The translations under genes and the position numbers were made by a program. From contig NC_133971.1 of assembly GCF_031877795.1 (NCBI RefSeq), positions 62,184,463-62,248,462 of the forward strand: 64,000 nucleotides of DNA, read 5' to 3'. This DNA comes from Strix aluco (lineage: Eukaryota > Chordata > Aves > Strigiformes > Strigidae). This document shows, one piece after another, positions 58,871 to 64,000 of this stretch. Every line of letters begins with the position of its first letter. Within the stretch, counting starts at the first letter, position 1. The notes beneath the pieces were generated by a model, which worked only from the letters and a program-made list of their open reading frames with translations, searched no databases and was not told the DNA's origin.

Positions 58871-61800
58871 TACCACATGACTCCAGATGCTGGTGCTTCT
58901 TCATCAAGCTTGACACTACTCCATAAAGTATTACAAGATGCCACATACTTTAATCCTGCACTTTTTGAAATCTTTCTCCCGACTGTGTCAGTGACCCTCG
59001 TCTGGTCTGCATGAGCAAGTTTACAAACACATTAAAAGTTACTCTCACCAACACAGTTATCTTTTCCATGTGCATGGCACACATGCACACACAGTCCACA
59101 CCTCCTGGAGGGGGTTTCTGCTGAGTTACATAAAGTTCTTCCCCTACTAACAAATGTTTAAGTGAATAGCTAACTTTGACCTACTGAGATTTCTTCTTTG
59201 CTCTCAACAGACAAGCCCAAACATCAGTCAGCTGTCTGACAGACTTTATACTTCTTTAGTGATGTGGTGTTTTTAAATCTGCGCATTAGCAATGTGCCCG
59301 GGTTTCAGTTCTGTTGAATGAAGTTACATTGGTAATGCCACCTGTCACTGACAGTGTAACCTTTTCATAGGCATTGTCTAATAAATACATACACAATAGT
59401 AGTACTTGCAAGTCAGATGGGTTTAGTTTCTTATGCATTAGCAATGTATGATAGTGTCGTTCTCCCAAAAAGCTGATTTTGTAAATAGCTTAAGTCTCAT
59501 GCTGAAGACTTATTGAAGGAGATGTTCACTGCTAAGTGCATGGCAGTCTTTGCTTATTCTTAATGACAAATTATTAATACAATATAGGCAAATACATCAT
59601 TTCAACAGCTCCTTGTTTTTTGCCATTCTCTCTGGTCTTGTCCTTGTAAATTCAATTTCACAGGCACAATCTGTAACGCAGCAGGTGCCAAGTGTAGCCT
59701 TCTTGTTTCATAGGATCCAACTGTCTGTGTGGGATTCATTTAGAGTAGCACAGGCAGCAATGAAAAAACTTGTATTTCTGTTACACAAAAAAAAGGTTGC
59801 TTCTCAATTAGTGTGCCCTTGTAGCTTGTTCCAGAGTTGTTAAAGACCACCTACTACCATGCTTCTATGCAAGCTGGTTCTGAAATCTTTATGAACTCAA
59901 TGGAGAAAACAATCATGTTATCTGTGAGTGTGGCCTTGCTTTTGCAGGTAAATAGGTCAGGCCCAGATACTTAATGGTGCTGAAACCAAAGGAACTTAGG
60001 CATCTGAATACTATTGAGGATTTGGACTTCAGTTCTTTATTGCGGTCTGTTATTAAGACTCCAGATCTTGGACTATTAATTACTGTTTATGGATTCTCTG
60101 TGACTTATGCCAAATGAATTGACATATGTGCATGTCCTAGTCCTGCTGTACGGAAAGGAACTATCTAACTCATTGCCTCTACACTTTCTCCTGAGTTTTA
60201 GAGCAGATGCAGGCTAGTAGTCATTCTGTCCTGAATAATCTCATGGAGGTTTGCCTGGGGAAAGACTTTGTGTAGACACACATCCATGATATGTCTGCAT
60301 GACAGAAACTACGCCCACAGAAAATTCATCCTAATTGACATTGCAGTAGTGATCAAGAAGGGCTGGGTGATTCATGGGACTGAACTGCGTTTTGCCAGTG
60401 GGATGACTGTGCAGCTGGAGTTCACATCTACAGAACTCAGATGCAGAGATCTGTACATGAAGTTGGCAGAAGAAGGAGGGGTGAGCAAAGCTGAGGGTGC
60501 CAACACAAAGCCGAAGAGAAGTGCATGACCAAAGAGAGAAGTGACTATTTCCTATCAGCACCCTGTACTCTGCACCTGAACACCAGATCAAGCAGGATCT
60601 GCTCTGAGCAGGGATTTGTACCAGGGTGGGAATCAACAGAGATCACAAGGGCTGCTTTAAATTTGGAGGAAAAATTTTGAGCTTCAGTGTGTTTGGCTGC
60701 CCTGATTCAGGTCCCACGGCCAGACCTCGACTCCAGTGTGTGACAAAGCATGGCCACCCTAAGGAAGCTGAATGGTGAGTGAGGAACACCCAAAAGGCAG
60801 CCAGCTGGAAGGAAGCTTGCAAACACAGGAGGTTGTTGCAATCTCTTCTCTTCTCTGCAGAGCTGGTAGTGGACTCAGGGCTTTGGATAGGCACTTCCAA
60901 AATCCTCTCCCAAGAAAAAATGCTTGTGGTTATTTTGAAGTGAGCAAACCAAAAGCACCCTTTTGAAGTCAGCACAGCAGCAAGAGAGGGAGGCTGCTCT
61001 GCGGTAATTCAGAGTCTTTTATTCAGCAGGTAGTGGCCAGTGCACTCGTCTTGGAGACCTATGTAGGGAATGCAAAAGGCTCTTTGGCCATGAAAAGTAG
61101 TATATGTGCCAGCCTTGCATGTAGGTAGACGTGCTGATGGAAATCACTAGCTAGGGTCACACATATTTTAGTTGAACAATAACATATAAGATAGAGGACA
61201 GACAGTAGGATACTCCAAAACCCAGGTTTCCAAGGTGTTGTGCTGTCAGAATGGCTCATGTGATGCATGAGTTGCTTCCTGCCACTTCTGAGGAGCAAAC
61301 AGGTCAGGGAGCAGACTGCACTGATGGCTAGAGGATGTGGCTGTAATGGTGAAAAGTATTTGGCTGCTGGGCTGGCAAAGGGATGGGATCTTCAATCTCT
61401 GCTATTACTTCATTTTTTAAAAAAAGTATAATTAGTGCCATAGACAATGTTCCTAAGCCCCCCAGAGAGCACTGAGCCTTTTACTCTTTAGAGTCTAGCC
61501 ATAAGGTTAGGAAAAGTAAAGTGGTACAAGCATTCCTCTGCCAACCGTTTTTAAGAGCATGCTAGGTTCAAGCAGCAGATATTGATGATGATGGGCTACA
61601 AGTACATCATAAAGCATTAGTTGCTTCTTAGGTACCTGGTTATGTGTAAGACTTGACTATTTTAGCCTAAGTGGGAGGAGAATTGTTTTATGACCTTATA
61701 ATTAGCAGTTGTGTGAGATTAACAGCAAGACTTATTAAGTAATTTTTGATAGCACAGTTTTTGGTGGTTTTTTACATTGCTTAGTTAAAAAAAGAACACT

Positions 61801-63156
61801 TTAGCACATTTTATAACACAGCTTTAAACAAACAAACAGACAAACCTTATTTCAAAGGATGGTCCAGAGGTCTCTGCTACTGAGATTCATAGTACCTGAA
61901 GTGTATGAGAAACTTAAGAAAGCTGATGGTCTGGTAAAGAGTGGATTGGGCAGAGGACACACAGGCGATACTTAGGAACATCTTGGGGTGATGATTAGAA
62001 AAGCTTGGAGGATGTGAGAAAGATAAATGAGTGACCAAACTGGTAATAGTATGAGAACATGCTACACTGTATCTTTGCCGTCAGTTTTTCTAATGACAGT
62101 GAAGTGCAGCTCCATCCATATCTACTGACTATGAGTTCATGATGTGTTTACCCCCTTCATCTCCCTTATGCATTTTCTGTTTCTTCTCTCTTCATTTCCA
62201 GTTCCTTCCATGATGTGATTGTAACACAATCATCTCAGATCATTTTTCCAAATACTGGGATTTTCAGGAAGTCTAAAGGAAGTTACTTGCCCAGCTACCA
62301 ATGAATTCCAATGTACCTGACAATCCCACTCTCACTTTTTTAGAGCAGTTGAACTGCCCCCCTCCTGGAGTGATATTGCTGAGCTGTCAGTTTCATTTTC
62401 AGGGTCTGTCAGCAACTTCTTCCCAGTGACTTTGGTCACCAGTTGCTGTAGCAGCCCCACAGCTAAGTCTGGATGACAAGACACACAGTACTGGCTTTGT
62501 GCTTACATCTAAAATTCCCGACAGGACGAGACCTCAGACAGGGCCTGGAGGAACTGCTGGAGGACCCCCTGTTTGTATGGGTTTTCAGATACGCTTGAGA
62601 TGCTGGGAGCTGAAGGAGAGATGTTTCTGTCAAGTCCTGAACATTTCTCTATCTGACAGAAGTTGGAGGCAGTCTTCTCTCTTCCTGTTTCGGTTTTTCT
62701 CTGATCATCTTTGGTGCATCCCAAGCAGCTGGTTTATTTGTTTTTGTGAGGAGAGAGGCTCCTCTCTTGCCTGGGTCATATCAAAAGAATTGCACTCAGA
62801 AGATGGCTGTCAGCAGTTGCTTGGGACCACAGACCTACATGATGCTTTATAAACAATAAGAAACATGTCCCGCACTGAAGTTTACATGCTTTGCCCAGGA
62901 ACAGGGCATTCTTATTGCCTTTTTCTGGTGGTGGAATTGCCCCCCAGCACCCCAACACCCGGTGGTCAGATTATCAGATGGCATAAATCATTATCACTCC
63001 AGTAACATCGAAAAGAATGATGTCTGAACTATGTCCGTTTACCATCTGTCTCCTTTGTTTTCTGTGTGGGTGTCTCAGGAAGGGACTGCTGGTCTGCTAA
63101 GGGAAATGAGCTTGTAACAGGAGGTGCGTGGGCACCTACAGGTTGTGAGTACTGCT
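58871..63156. other. intergenic, no gene recognised
   Basis: No convincing gene. The open frame at 60268-60528 (86 codons) and that at 62499-62852 (117 codons) resemble no family I know and lack supporting context. No clear transposon is seen. Confidence 0.5.
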
Positions 63157-63239
63157 CCTCATCCTCCTTGTCCTCCTCCTTCTCCTTCTCCTCCTCCTCC
63201 TCCTCCTCCTCCTCCTCTTCCTCCTCCTCCTCCTCCTCA
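63157..63239. repeat. CTC/TCC trinucleotide microsatellite
   Basis: About 80 bases of nearly pure polypyrimidine made of TCC/CTC triplets with a few T-rich interruptions (TTCTCC) in the first half. Such tracts can form triplex DNA and vary in length between individuals. Confidence 0.93.
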
Positions 63240-64000
63240 GTCCTACTTACCTGTTACTGTCTGCCATCACTTTTACATGGTTTGAGATTGCCCAGATGTT
63301 TTCTGGGCTCAGAGCTGCTGGAATTTTCATGGCAGCTGACATGCCAGTGCGCTGTGGCATCAGGTAGTCTGCATGTGAAATGTGGTCAGAAACACCACCT
63401 CCTCTGAGGCTGGAGACTTTATTGTGCTGGGTTGTGAGAGGGAGATCTGGAAGATGCACTGTTGTTCTGGAACTAAAGAGTCCTGCCATCCTCCGTGCCT
63501 TCTCTGGGGATGATGGCCTTTGCAGTCTGTGTGCTCATTAGATTATTAGGCCTCCTGGTCTTTTTGCATTTAGGGAGGTGAAAGAGTGGGCACTTTTTGA
63601 TAGCCCACATCATGCCTGTGTGGTAGGTGGGAAGCTGATCTCACATGGATGCTTTGTGGGGTTGTGCTGCCATCATGGGTGGCAGACAGAGAGCAGAGAA
63701 GCACGAGTGCTTTTGCTGGGAGCACTTGTCTAAAAAGCAGACCTGAGCAACTGGGATCTGTTTCTTTTGTTTACATGGAGTAGAAGATTGCCTAGTGCAG
63801 ATTGCATGCATGGTCATGGCTCATGACTTCTGTACTCTGTGTGACCAGGGACAGGCATGGATTAATAGTTACCCAATACTTATGACTGTGACAGAATACT
63901 GTATCATTTCTTGCATCCACCAAGCAAAGAAGACCACAAGCTTTTGCGTATGTCACTTTTCCTTTCCTGGCACACTTGTCATCAGTGGACCTTTTTGGAA
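63240..64000. other. intergenic, no gene recognised
   Basis: Nothing identifiable beyond short chance open frames. Confidence 0.5.

Noticed and set aside
60268..60528. 86-codon frame with Lys-rich end as a small protein gene
   Set aside because: No recognised domain or neighbouring signals; treated as chance.
1..64000. CRISPR arrays, tRNA or rRNA genes, bacterial operons
   Set aside because: No regular spacer-repeat arrays, no convincing tRNA or rRNA sequence by eye, and the content is vertebrate throughout.

Overview
The window looks like avian nuclear DNA. It has many CR1 non-LTR retrotransposons with the usual 3'-end octamer repeats (ATTCTRTG-like), an ERVL-type provirus, and one clearly recognisable vertebrate gene, TMEM38B (TRIC-B). 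The species cannot be named from the sequence alone.

Layout. (1) Bases 1-10329 are intergenic, with one 3' fragment of a minus-strand CR1 (about 6316-6870). (2) Bases 10330-15229 hold a complete ERVL-type provirus insertion: two LTRs of 346 and 340 bp, a perfect 5-bp target-site duplication (GATGC), a primer-binding site, a gag frame with three nonsense codons, and a pol that lacks protease, dUTPase and most of RT but keeps RNase H and integrase. There is no env. (3) A second, unrelated LTR-like segment follows (about 15626-16120). (4) TMEM38B runs on the plus strand from a CpG island at about 19.2-20.3 kb. Its six coding exons at 19799-34682 join without any frame break into 287 codons. Intron 1 carries an exact 89-bp inverted repeat whose arms lie 3.1 kb apart. 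(5) From 35.3 to 44.5 kb, directly downstream of the TMEM38B stop codon, are four CR1 copies. One is nearly full length (38943-42490, minus strand) and still shows an ORF1 SGNH/GDSL-type esterase, an endonuclease and a reverse transcriptase, all broken. (6) Bases 44.5-57.4 kb are intergenic with no recognised gene. (7) A strong CpG island at about 57.99-58.74 kb probably marks a promoter or non-coding first exon. A broken 114-codon reading frame of unknown origin lies just beside it. (8) Bases 58.9-64 kb are intergenic, with a long CTC/TCC microsatellite.

TMEM38B is the only functional protein gene I can support. Its product is the endoplasmic/sarcoplasmic reticulum monovalent-cation channel TRIC-B, which supplies counter-ion current during Ca2+ release. 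Everything else recognisable is repeat-derived or regulatory. I found no clearly new gene system. The observations most worth following up are the exact inverted repeat in intron 1, the apparent lack of a canonical poly(A) signal between the TMEM38B stop and the CR1 beyond it, the multi-hydrophobic N-terminus of the ERVL gag, the Glu-to-Lys change in the integrase catalytic triad, and the unexplained CpG island with its neighbouring relic frame.
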